This document shows positions 52,358-60,718 of a DNA stretch of 64,000 bases, in pieces. A program made the translations under genes and the position numbers. Below the pieces are notes generated by a model that saw only the letters and a program-made list of their open reading frames with translations, ran no database searches and had not been told where the DNA came from. Position 1 is the first letter of the stretch; each line of letters opens with the position of its first letter. This DNA comes from RPQJ01 sp041910015 (lineage in GTDB: Bacteria > Pseudomonadota > Gammaproteobacteria > Steroidobacterales > Steroidobacteraceae), in NCBI GenBank assembly GCA_041910015.1, contig JAYRRR010000133.1, forward strand, positions 4,718 through 68,717, read 5' to 3'.

Positions 52358-53011
52358 CTACTTCTGGAGTGGCTCAACCACTAGGATGCCGACGTAGTCG
52401 TCGTAGTCGCGGTCCTTGCCGCCGTCCTCGTGCAGCAGCAGTATCCGGTCCGTGGGGCCGGTGACGATCCGGTTGGCGTCGTCCAGGTAGGCGAGCGCAA
52501 TGCTCGCATAGCCATAACCCGGCACCATCATCATCGGCGACTGGCCGTTGATCACGGTCTCGTAGTCCGGGTCGGGGTAGCGCCGCCAGAAGCCCATCCT
52601 CGCCACACCCGACGGTTGCGTGACCGTCATGGCCAACTGGAACGGGGTGTGGACGAACACGCCCGTGGTGCCGCGATAGAAGTCGTCCTTGTCCTTGACG
52701 CGCTTTTTGGTCGTCTTGTCGAACATCCAGATTTCGTTGATCCAGTGCGACTCGCTGCCGACGTCGTAGAGTGTGATCCTGGCGCCCTGGCCCAGCACGT
52801 CGAGCGTGCCATCGATGTAGATCGGCCCGCCGCCCAATTCGATGCCGGCCGGTCCGAGGACGGTGTTGCCGGAGGTGCCTTGGGGAATCGTGTCGACGAC
52901 CGTGCCACCGCTGATCGATACATTCGTGGCCTGGGCAGTGGCGGCAAAGCCGAAGACAGTGGCGACGACGCCGGCGATGACTGCTGCGCAGCGTTTACGA
53001 ACCATGGGCAT
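52358..53011 (-). CDS. exported protein with a DUF4114-like C-terminus
   Basis: A 217-residue protein with a clear signal peptide (MVRKRCAAVIAGVVATVFGFAATAQA). The mature part is beta-rich, and its C-terminal stretch RILLLHEDGGKDRDYDDYVGILVV resembles the Asp-rich end of DUF4114 domains, which are often found in secreted or calcium-binding proteins. The call is tentative. I chose the ATG at 53011 because GGAG lies 9 bases upstream; a second ATG lies two codons later. A candidate promoter lies 43-71 bp upstream. Confidence 0.65.
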   Translation of the reverse strand: MPMVRKRCAAVIAGVVATVFGFAATAQATNVSISGGTVVDTIPQGTSGNTVLGPAGIELGGGPIYIDGTLDVLGQGARITLYDVGSESHWINEIWMFDKTTKKRVKDKDDFYRGTTGVFVHTPFQLAMTVTQPSGVARMGFWRRYPDPDYETVINGQSPMMMVPGYGYASIALAYLDDANRIVTGPTDRILLLHEDGGKDRDYDDYVGILVVEPLQK

Positions 53012-53053
53012 CCTCTGAACTCCGATGTCGAATGGGGCCTGGCCCCGGCAGCC

Positions 53054-53082
53054 ATTGTGCTGCAATCTTCTTGCCATGGCAA
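53054..53082 (-). promoter_or_regulatory. candidate sigma-70 promoter of the exported-protein gene
   Basis: On the minus strand TTGCCA and CACAAT are separated by 17 bases, placing a transcription start near 53047, about 36 bases before the ATG. Confidence 0.45.
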
Positions 53083-53200
53083 AATTCCCAATCAGATCTT
53101 CACGTTACGCAGGCCCGGTTCGGCAGCAGCCGCCAATCTGTAAAGAACCTCGACACCGGGAATGGGACATGCACCCGAGTCGATGCTGCCCGGCTTCACC

Positions 53201-54238
53201 CTATCGCAGAGCCTTCGCCCGCAGACGAGCGTACAGCGCCTGTGCTGCATCGGCATCGGGCCCCACGCCCGGCTCCGGCGCCGTCCGTGTCGATGCCTCG
53301 AACGGTTCGCCGGAGGCCGCCACCGGGACCGCGGCGATGCGCGCAATGGCCGCCCACACATCGGGGTTCGAACAGAGGTCTTCGTAGCACACGAAATGCG
53401 CCGACTCGGGCCTGGCGCGCTCGAGCCATGCGTAGGTCTCGATCCAGAGCGACAGCCAGTAGCCCGTCGATTCAGGCCCCGCACCCGCCGGCGCCGCCGC
53501 ATCGAAACGAAAGCGCCGATGCCCCAGTCCGAATTCATGATGCGCGAGCCAGGTCATGTATTGCTGCGCAAAACGGTCTCGCGCCTGCAGCTCGCAGAAC
53601 TGGGCATGCTGTCGCCGCAGGGATTCGGCGTGGCTGAACGGGTTGCGGAACGGCACCAGGATCACCGCCTCGGGAAACGCCCGTCGGATCGCCCCCAGCC
53701 GCAGGATGTTGTTGTTGTCCTTGCAGAGGTAGCGTTCGCGCCCGGCCGGGTCGGACGCGAGAATCGCGTTCACGTAGCGCACGTACTTCGCGACGACGGC
53801 GTCCTGCGGTTCGTGCGGCACGAGCCGGTCGGGCTTCAGGTATTCGTCGCCCGCGAACACGCGCCAGAAGACCTCGTCGAGGCTCTCGGGGCTGTCGAGG
53901 TCGACGACCAGCCGGTCCCCGTGCGCCCGCTCGGCGGCCTCGACGTGGCGGCGACTCGCGCCACTGATGCGCGACCACAGGTTCGGCGCGAGCACGAACG
54001 GCATGTCCCGGTAGGTCAGCGAGCGGAACTGGCCGGTGGCGTGAAACCGCCTCATCAGGACGGTCGTGCCGGCGCGCGCCAGACCGCTCACGAAGACGTG
54101 ACGACGTCCCGCGATCGCCCGTGGATCCGAACGCACCATCATCTGGTCGAGATCGAAACTCATCTCGGCGCTGCTGGGGTAATGCAGCGCCAGCCGGTGC
54201 AGGAACCGGTCGAGCGGACCGTAGGGGTTGTCGGCCAC
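53201..54238 (-). CDS. sulfotransferase family protein
   Basis: A PAPS-dependent sulfotransferase of about 345 residues. The 5'-phosphosulfate loop is VFVSGLARAGTTVLMRRF and the 3'-phosphate-binding strand is LVPFRNPFSHAESLRRQH. It would put sulfate on a glycan, lipid or protein acceptor. The frame is open to 54451 but overlaps the glycosyltransferase gene; I place the start at the GTG at 54238, 14 bp after that gene's stop. The two are one operon. Sulfation of an exported glycan is the most natural reading of this pairing. Confidence 0.85.
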   Translation of the reverse strand: MADNPYGPLDRFLHRLALHYPSSAEMSFDLDQMMVRSDPRAIAGRRHVFVSGLARAGTTVLMRRFHATGQFRSLTYRDMPFVLAPNLWSRISGASRRHVEAAERAHGDRLVVDLDSPESLDEVFWRVFAGDEYLKPDRLVPHEPQDAVVAKYVRYVNAILASDPAGRERYLCKDNNNILRLGAIRRAFPEAVILVPFRNPFSHAESLRRQHAQFCELQARDRFAQQYMTWLAHHEFGLGHRRFRFDAAAPAGAGPESTGYWLSLWIETYAWLERARPESAHFVCYEDLCSNPDVWAAIARIAAVPVAASGEPFEASTRTAPEPGVGPDADAAQALYARLRAKALR

Positions 54239-54252
54239 GACCTGCGTCTGCC

Positions 54253-55425
54253 TCAGATACCCACCGCCGGCGCGGTTTGGGGCCGCAGGCCGGAACCGGC
54301 GTGCCGACGGTAGACCTCCAGATAGCGCTGTGCGACGGCCTCCCACGCGAAGTGCTGCTCCGCGCGCCGGCGTGCGCGGGCGCCGAGTTCCGCGCAATAC
54401 CCCGGGTCTCGTTCGAGCCGCTGCAGGGCCTGCGCGATCTCGCTCACACACCTGGCCGGGTCGGTGCTGCCCGGCGTGACGAGTTCGGCGGCATCACCCA
54501 CCACTTCCTCGCAGCCGTGACCACGCGTCGTGATGATGGCGGACCCCGCGGCGAGCGCCTCGAGCAGCGCCACCGGGAAGTTCTCGAAATCGGACGGCAG
54601 CACGTAGATCGCAGACGTCGCGAGCAGATCCCTGAATTCCGCGGACTCGTTGCTCATCCAGCCGAGAAACCTGCCCGGCTCTCCCAGCGCGGCGTTCAAC
54701 TCGCGCAGCGGCTGCTCGTATTCGCCACTGCCGACCACCAGCGTCGGCCACTCGCTGCGCGCGGCCGCGGCCGCCTTCAGCAGGTATTGCACGCCCTTGC
54801 GCTCGACCAGCCGCGTCGCGACGAGCGCCTGCGGACGCTTGGCCTGCGGCCGGAAGCCGGTGAGGTCCATGCCGTTCGGGATCACGATCACGGGCGTGCC
54901 CGGGCGCATCGACTCGATCATGCCGGCGAGGACCCGGCTCGGCGAAACGATGACACAGGCGCTGCGCGTGACACGTCGCCACAACAGCGTCAGCACCGGA
55001 TGGACCAGCTTGAAGAACGGCTTCGGATTGTAGCCGGGCACGTCCGAGCCATGCGCCGTGAGGATGTAGGGCACCCTGCGTCGCCCGACTTCCGACAGCG
55101 CCAGCACACCGTCCGGAAAGATGAAGTGCGTATGCACGAGGTCGTAGTCGTTGCGCGCCAGCAGCTCGCGCACCACGGGACGCGCCCGCAGCACGTATTG
55201 TGCGGCCTCGCGCGCCGTGCACTTGCTCTCCAGACGCCGGTCGCTCGGCACGCGCCGCACGCGGATGCCATCGACGACCTCTTCGGCGGGCAGGTCGCGG
55301 AACCCCATGGTCACCACGTCGACCGAGTGGCCGAGGCGCACCATTTCGCGGGCGAGACCCTTGACGACACCGGCGCCGCCGCCACCGATCGGCGGAAACT
55401 CGTAACTCAACGTCAGGATCTTCAT
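54253..55425 (-). CDS. glycosyltransferase family 4 protein
   Basis: A 390-residue GT-B glycosyltransferase. The N-terminal domain starts MKILTLSYEFPPIGGGGAGVV with the Gly-rich loop; HTHFIFPDGVLAL and LTAHGSDV follow. The nucleotide-sugar domain has VIPNGMDLTGF, ATRLVERKGVQYLL and the EX7E-type motif DFENFPVALLEALAAGSAII. Donor and acceptor sugars are unknown. It is divergent from larC (167 bp apart) and is followed by the sulfotransferase gene. Confidence 0.92.
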   Translation of the reverse strand: MKILTLSYEFPPIGGGGAGVVKGLAREMVRLGHSVDVVTMGFRDLPAEEVVDGIRVRRVPSDRRLESKCTAREAAQYVLRARPVVRELLARNDYDLVHTHFIFPDGVLALSEVGRRRVPYILTAHGSDVPGYNPKPFFKLVHPVLTLLWRRVTRSACVIVSPSRVLAGMIESMRPGTPVIVIPNGMDLTGFRPQAKRPQALVATRLVERKGVQYLLKAAAAARSEWPTLVVGSGEYEQPLRELNAALGEPGRFLGWMSNESAEFRDLLATSAIYVLPSDFENFPVALLEALAAGSAIITTRGHGCEEVVGDAAELVTPGSTDPARCVSEIAQALQRLERDPGYCAELGARARRRAEQHFAWEAVAQRYLEVYRRHAGSGLRPQTAPAVGI

Positions 55426-55592
55426 GTCGTCGCGGCAGCCCTCTCGCTCGCGATGATCTTACCGTGCGGGCCGTGCCCGCGTCAGCGCCACGCGCCAATG
55501 TCAAAGCGCCTCGCTCCGGCTCCGAAGCGGCTCGCTGGTGCGCCAGAGCCGATTCGTGGAAACTACCCGACCTTCCCCGCACCGCCTGCTCG

Positions 55593-56816
55593 ATGACGCT
55601 TCATCTGCAACTCGACGTACTCGGGGGCATCGCCGGTGACATGTTCATCGCGGCGCTGCTCGACGCCCGTCCCGACCTCGCCGACGGCCTGTGTGCGGTC
55701 GTGCGCAAGGCCGGCCTGCCGCGATCGGCTCGCCTCGAACTGGTGCCGCACCGGGACGGCATCCTCGCCGGCAAGCGCTTCCTGGTCGAGCCGCCGGCGG
55801 ACGACGATCGGCATCACCATGATCACACGGCCCATCGCGACATTGCCGTGCAACTGCGGGCTTCAGCGCTCGAACCGGCCGTCCGCGACCGTGCGCTGCG
55901 GATCTTCGCACTTCTGGCGGACGCCGAAGCGGGCGTGCACGGCATCGCGCTCGACGATGTGGAGTTCCACGAAGTCGGCGCCTGGGATTCGATCGCGGAC
56001 ATCGTGGGTGCGGCCTGGCTGGTCGAAAGGCTCGCCTTGACGAGCTGGTCCCACGGGCCGCTGCCGCTCGGCAGCGGTCGTGTCCGGACCGCCCACGGCC
56101 CACTGCCCGTCCCCGCCCCGGCGACCGCGCGCCTGTTGCAGGGGTTCCCGGTCATCGACGATGGCATTCCGGGCGAGCGCATCACGCCGACGGGCGCCGC
56201 GATCCTGCGTCACCTGCGCGAAGAACTGGGCGAGCCGCGCCATCACGAGGCTCGCACGCTGCTGGATGCCGGCTGCGGGTTCGGCCTGCGAACCCTGCCG
56301 GGCATCAGCAACGTCCTGCGTGTCCTGCTGTCCGGGCAGGCGTCCGGCCCGGCGCTCGACGAGCGCATCGGGCTCCTCGAGTTCGAGATCGACGACCAGA
56401 CACCGGAAGACCTCGCCGCGGGGCTCGACGTGTTGCGTGCGCATCCCGCCGTGCTGGATGCCCTGCAGATGCCGGCGCTCGGCAAGAAGGGCCGCATGGT
56501 CACGCAGCTGCGGTTGCTGTGTCGTCCGCAAGCGCTCGACGAGGTCGCGGCGCTGTGTTTCGTCGAGACGACCACGCTCGGCGTGCGCAAGTCCACCGTG
56601 ACGCGCACCACCCTGCCGCGCGAGCTACAGCCCGTGGACCTGCATGACCGCCGCGTGCGCGTAAAGGTCGCGCAGCGCCCGGGCGGTCGTGTCACGCGCA
56701 AGGCCGACAGCGACGACGTGTCCGGCCCCGGCGGGCACGAGGCACGCGAGGCACGACGCCGGGCGGCGGAACAGGCAACAGCGGACATGCACCCGTTTCC
56801 GACCGGAGAGAGGTGA
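55593..56816 (+). CDS. larC: nickel insertion protein LarC (pincer cofactor biosynthesis)
   Basis: LarC inserts nickel into the pincer precursor in a CTP-dependent reaction, completing the NPN cofactor of lactate racemase. The 407-residue protein is a single frame covering both LarC1 (LDVLGGIAGDMFIAALLD, His-rich DDDRHHHDHTAHRD, VEFHEVGAWDSIADIVGAA) and LarC2 (LLEFEIDDQTPEDLAAG, VETTTLGVRKSTVTRTTLPRE). In Lactiplantibacillus plantarum the two parts are joined by a programmed frameshift; none is needed here. It is the first gene of larC-larE-larB; larE starts immediately after its stop. Confidence 0.95.
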   Translation: MTLHLQLDVLGGIAGDMFIAALLDARPDLADGLCAVVRKAGLPRSARLELVPHRDGILAGKRFLVEPPADDDRHHHDHTAHRDIAVQLRASALEPAVRDRALRIFALLADAEAGVHGIALDDVEFHEVGAWDSIADIVGAAWLVERLALTSWSHGPLPLGSGRVRTAHGPLPVPAPATARLLQGFPVIDDGIPGERITPTGAAILRHLREELGEPRHHEARTLLDAGCGFGLRTLPGISNVLRVLLSGQASGPALDERIGLLEFEIDDQTPEDLAAGLDVLRAHPAVLDALQMPALGKKGRMVTQLRLLCRPQALDEVAALCFVETTTLGVRKSTVTRTTLPRELQPVDLHDRRVRVKVAQRPGGRVTRKADSDDVSGPGGHEAREARRRAAEQATADMHPFPTGER

Positions 56817-57614
56817 ATGCCCCCTGTCTGCCACAACCTGAATCGCGTGCTCGACGAACTGGGCAGCGTCGCGGTCGCCGTCAGTGGCGGCGTCGACAGC
56901 CTCACGCTCGCCTTCGCGGCCCACGCGCGGCTCGGCGGCGCTGCGACGATGTTCCACGCCGTGTCCCCGGCCGTGCCGCCCGAAGCGACGTCGCGCACCC
57001 GCGAACTGGCCGCGGCCCACGGATGGTCGCTGGTGGTCATCGATGCCGGAGAATTCACCGACCCCGGTTATCTCGCCAACCCGGTCAATCGCTGCTTTTT
57101 CTGCAAGACGAACCTGTACGCCACCATATCGCGGCACACGGCGGCAGTGGTCGTCTCCGGGACGAACCTCGACGACCTGTCGGACTTCCGGCCGGGGCTC
57201 GAGGCGGCGCGCAATCACGAGGTGCGTCATCCCTTCGTCGAAGCCTCGATCGGCAAGCAGGACGTTCGCGCGCTCGCACGCGGCTTCGGCCTGGGCGAGG
57301 TCGCGCAACTGCCGGCGGCGCCCTGCCTGTCGAGCCGGCTCGAGACCGGCACACGCGTCACCCCGCCGGTGCTTGCGCTCGTGCATCGCGTCGAGACCTT
57401 CGTGCGCAAGCAGCTGGGCGCGCCGATCGTCCGTGCCAGGGTCCGTCGCGAGGGGCTGGTCGTCGAACTCGACGAGGCCACCTACACGCGTCTCGGCGAT
57501 GACGGGACTGCGGCGCTGCTCGACTCGATTGCGCCGCTGCTGCGGGGCAGCGGCTTCGATCGCGCCCGTCTCGATCGCTATCGCATGGGCAGCGCTTTCG
57601 TGAGGTCTGCGTGA
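56817..57614 (+). CDS. larE: pincer cofactor sulfurtransferase LarE
   Basis: LarE, a PP-loop ATPase, installs the two sulfur atoms of the nickel-pincer cofactor. The 265-residue protein has the PP-loop SGGVDS (residues 23-28) and Cys170 in APCLSSR, matching Cys176 that L. plantarum LarE sacrifices. It also has Cys93 and Cys96 in NRCFFC. A three-Cys set recalls LarE variants that hold an iron-sulfur cluster and work catalytically; whether these three come together is my inference. The ATG abuts the larC stop, and the stop overlaps the larB start (GTGA). Confidence 0.95.
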   Translation: MPPVCHNLNRVLDELGSVAVAVSGGVDSLTLAFAAHARLGGAATMFHAVSPAVPPEATSRTRELAAAHGWSLVVIDAGEFTDPGYLANPVNRCFFCKTNLYATISRHTAAVVVSGTNLDDLSDFRPGLEAARNHEVRHPFVEASIGKQDVRALARGFGLGEVAQLPAAPCLSSRLETGTRVTPPVLALVHRVETFVRKQLGAPIVRARVRREGLVVELDEATYTRLGDDGTAALLDSIAPLLRGSGFDRARLDRYRMGSAFVRSA

Positions 57615-58309
57615 CCGCCGACGAAGTGAACTTCGATTTCGGTCGCCGCGCCCGCATCGGTCTCGCCGAGGCGGTTCTCTGCGCGGGCAAGAGCGTCGGG
57701 CAGATCGAGCACATCCTCGGTCTCGCGCGCGACCGCGACGTACCGCTGCTGCTCACGCGCCTCGATGCGACGCTTTACGAAAATCTGACGCCCGCGACGC
57801 GCAATCACGTCGACTACGACCCCGTGTCGCGCACCGGCATCGCTGGCGAGCCCGCGCGCCCGACCGGACCGCCGCGCGTCGCGGTCGTGTCGGCCGGCAG
57901 TTCCGACGTCCCCTGCGCGCGGGAAGCCGTGCGAACACTTGCATTTCACGGCGAGGCAGCCGACGAGATCCACGACGTCGGCGTCGCCGGCCTCTGGCGA
58001 CTGCTCGAGCAGCAGGAACGGCTGCAGGACCATGAAGTCGTCATCGTCACGGCCGGCATGGACGGGGCCCTGGTCAGCGTCGTCGGTGGGCTCGTGCACG
58101 GCGTCGTGATCGCCGTGCCGACGCCGACCGGCTACGGCGTAGCGCGCGGCGGCGAGACTGCATTGCATGCGGCCCTGTCGAGCTGCGCACCCGGCGTCGT
58201 CGTCGTCAACATCGGCAACGGCTACGGTGGGGCGTGCGCCGCTTTGCGCGTCGTGCGCGCGGCAGCGCGGCTCGCTCAGCGCACGTCGGGGGCCGCCACC
58301 CTGCGGTAG
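57611..58309 (+). CDS. larB: pincer cofactor carboxylase LarB
   Basis: LarB carboxylates the pyridinium ring of nicotinic acid adenine dinucleotide and hydrolyses it, the first step of NPN synthesis. The 232-residue protein shows VNFDFGRRARIGLAEAVLCAGKS, VAVVSAGSSDVPCAREA (related to PurE/AIR carboxylase), HDVGVAGLWRLL, VVIVTAGMDGALVSVVGGL and VVVVNIGNGYGGACAAL. The GTG start overlaps the larE stop. Its 3' end overlaps the convergent CapK-like gene by 34 bp. Confidence 0.95.
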   Translation: MTADEVNFDFGRRARIGLAEAVLCAGKSVGQIEHILGLARDRDVPLLLTRLDATLYENLTPATRNHVDYDPVSRTGIAGEPARPTGPPRVAVVSAGSSDVPCAREAVRTLAFHGEAADEIHDVGVAGLWRLLEQQERLQDHEVVIVTAGMDGALVSVVGGLVHGVVIAVPTPTGYGVARGGETALHAALSSCAPGVVVVNIGNGYGGACAALRVVRAAARLAQRTSGAATLR

Positions 58310-59607
58310 TAGCGCAGCTTGCCGGCCGCGCGCGGCAGGGTCGGCACGTATTCCACGCGCACCCTGCAGCCCTCGCCCACCCCTTCACGCACGATCGCCG
58401 CCAGGCGCTGCTGCAGAACAGAGTGTTCGGACTCCGCCACGTCCCGCGAGCTTTCGACGAGCACGACGCAGGCAGCGGCCTCCTCCTGCTGCAGCTGCAT
58501 TTGTCGCACGAAGGCCAGCGCGCGATCCGTGTAAACGCTGCCGAGCCGCTCGAGCAGCGTGGTGGCGTGGGCCTGCGAACCGTCGACGCGCAGGACCCTG
58601 TCTGCCGCGCGCGCCTGCAGGTCCCGGAGCACGGGTTGCGGCAGGCCGCAACGACAACGGTCCGGGGCGATCCGGGCGCGATCGCCGACCCGGTAGCGGA
58701 CCAGCGGCATGGCGGGGTTGTTGAGCGGCGTGGCGACCAGATCGCCAAGTTCCCCTGGCCCGAGACGCCGATCGCCGTCGAACACCTCGAGATACAGGTG
58801 CTCGGCATAGACGTGCAGTGACCCCGCCGGGCATTCGCCGGCGATGGCCCCGAGTTCCGTCGCGCCGTAGGAGTCGATCGCACGGGACGCCAGGCAGGAC
58901 TGGATCTCGTCGCGCTGGAAGCCGAACAACTGCTCGCCACCCACGCGGGCAAACGGCGCGAGCGGCTGCCCGATGCCGCGTTCGCGCAGGCGCCGGGCGA
59001 GATAGAACAACGCGGAAGGCGGCCCCGCGACGAGCGGCGGGCGCCGGCGCCGCAGGATGTCGATGGCCCGATCGACGGCCGCGTCGGATTCGAGCGCATG
59101 GACGCTACGCTGGTCGAGCAGCCAGTCGCGCAGAAGGTGACGGTCGTGCGACAGCCGCAGGGCACGGACGCCGATCGGCAAACCGTGCCACAGCAGACCT
59201 CGGTAGCGATGCGCCCAGCCCCAGGTTTCGGCGTCCCTGGTCAGGACGATGCGGGCACGCCGTCCGGTGGAACCCGAAGTCCTGCGCGTGACCGTCACGC
59301 CCCCGCGGGGTTGCGCAACCAGAGCCTCGTCGTGTTGATCGAGCACGCTGCGTTCGAGCACCGGCCAACGGTCGATCCCGTCGCCGCGCGCGGTGGCCCA
59401 GGGGCCCTGGGCATACAGCGGCACCGCGGCCTTGGCCGTTCGCAGCGTAGCGAGCAGCCGCTCGCGCTGGAGCCGTTCGAACTCCGCCACCGGCAGGTGT
59501 TCCCATGCCTGCAACTGACGCACGAAGCGCCCGAGCGGCCAGCCGCGCAGCGTCTGCAGCGCGACGTAGACCGACCCGCGGACTCCGGCGGTGATCGGAC
59601 GCCTCAT
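58276..59607 (-). CDS. CapK / phenylacetate-CoA-ligase-like adenylate-forming protein
   Basis: A 443-residue member of the adenylate-forming superfamily closest to CapK-type proteins in polysaccharide loci. Visible are RRTSGSTGRRARIVLT (ATP loop), GPPSALFYLARRL, DSYGATELGAIAGECP, LVRYRVGDRARI and a Cys-rich CRCGLPQP segment. It probably activates a carboxylic acid, maybe to decorate the glycan; the substrate is unknown. I use the ATG at 59607, 19 bp after the glycosyltransferase stop. It is the last gene of the minus-strand glycan operon. Confidence 0.85.
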   Translation of the reverse strand: MRRPITAGVRGSVYVALQTLRGWPLGRFVRQLQAWEHLPVAEFERLQRERLLATLRTAKAAVPLYAQGPWATARGDGIDRWPVLERSVLDQHDEALVAQPRGGVTVTRRTSGSTGRRARIVLTRDAETWGWAHRYRGLLWHGLPIGVRALRLSHDRHLLRDWLLDQRSVHALESDAAVDRAIDILRRRRPPLVAGPPSALFYLARRLRERGIGQPLAPFARVGGEQLFGFQRDEIQSCLASRAIDSYGATELGAIAGECPAGSLHVYAEHLYLEVFDGDRRLGPGELGDLVATPLNNPAMPLVRYRVGDRARIAPDRCRCGLPQPVLRDLQARAADRVLRVDGSQAHATTLLERLGSVYTDRALAFVRQMQLQQEEAAACVVLVESSRDVAESEHSVLQQRLAAIVREGVGEGCRVRVEYVPTLPRAAGKLRYYRRVAAPDVR

Positions 59608-59626
59608 CTGCTTCGCGGCCCGGGAC

Positions 59627-60718
59627 TCAGCCGCGGCGTGCCAGCAGCGAGCGGTACACCTCGAGGTGCCCTTCGATGGCGGGCGCGGTCGCAAACGTCG
59701 ACGACACGTAGCGCCACGCGGCAAGCCCCGCTTCGCGCCAGCGGTCGTGATCGAGCAGGTAGCGCAGGCCGGAGGCGAAGTCGTCGTCCTGCACGTAGCG
59801 GCCGAACTTCACCGCAAAGTCGTCTGGATCGACCGAGCTCAGCACGGCGCAGCGATGAGCCGCGGCCTCCAGCATCGAATTCGGCAGGCCTTCGCGCGCC
59901 GAAGTGTTGATGATGATCCAGCTCTCGCCGAGAATCTGCGACAGGTCGTTGGAGCGGAACTGGTCGACGAATCCGCGCATGTCCAGGTTCGGCAGCGCTC
60001 CATAGCGGCGGTGCAGTTCCTGGTCCCATGCCTTGTCGTTCGATGCGCCCACGCAGATGAACCTCACGTCGGGAAACTGCCGCGCCAGGTCGAGGAACAG
60101 TTCGGGCCGCTTGCGCCGGTCGAGCCGGCCGACGAAGCACACCGTGGGCCGTTCTGCCTTGCCAACCTGCGCAGGGATCTCGATCGGGGTCGGCAGAAAC
60201 GTCGGCAGCGTGCGCAACCCGTACATCGACGTCGCCTTCGGGATCAGACACTTCGCCGCCGTGAACACGGCGTCGGCGCGCTGCACGCCCCATCGCACCA
60301 TGGGCCCATTCTCGTAGACATAGTTCGCGACGACGCGCAGGCGGCTGCGGGACGGCAGCGCAAACTCGGTCTTCCAGTCTTCCCAGTCGCGCGGATCGCG
60401 GCAGGTGACGACGTGCAGGCGGTCGGGCAGTGCCCGCTCGGCGAGCCAGGTGCCAAACGAAGGCTCGCAGGAATGGTAGATCTGCGCGTCCGCCTGCTTC
60501 AGCAGCCCGACCTGGCCGAGCAGATGGCGCGACGGAAACGACAGCACCGTCATGCCATCGAGCTGCTCCACCGGCGCCTGCCCCGCGCGGCGCGGCACCA
60601 CGGCAAAAACCTCGTGGCCGCGCTCGGCGAGTTCGCGCCCGATCGTGCGCGTCGCGCGACCGAACCCGCCGTACTTGCCCCAGGCGAAGATCTCGACGCT
60701 GATCAGGCAGATTCTCAT
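59627..60718 (-). CDS. glycosyltransferase family 4 protein
   Basis: A 363-residue GT-B enzyme. It begins MRICLISVEIFAWGKYGGFGRA; the C-terminal domain has VCFVGRLDRRKRPELFLDLA and the motif SAREGLPNSMLEAAAHRCAVL. The ATG overlaps the LarA-like stop (ATGA), so the ribosome can pass directly from one to the other. Sugar specificity cannot be deduced. Confidence 0.92.
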   Translation of the reverse strand: MRICLISVEIFAWGKYGGFGRATRTIGRELAERGHEVFAVVPRRAGQAPVEQLDGMTVLSFPSRHLLGQVGLLKQADAQIYHSCEPSFGTWLAERALPDRLHVVTCRDPRDWEDWKTEFALPSRSRLRVVANYVYENGPMVRWGVQRADAVFTAAKCLIPKATSMYGLRTLPTFLPTPIEIPAQVGKAERPTVCFVGRLDRRKRPELFLDLARQFPDVRFICVGASNDKAWDQELHRRYGALPNLDMRGFVDQFRSNDLSQILGESWIIINTSAREGLPNSMLEAAAHRCAVLSSVDPDDFAVKFGRYVQDDDFASGLRYLLDHDRWREAGLAAWRYVSSTFATAPAIEGHLEVYRSLLARRG

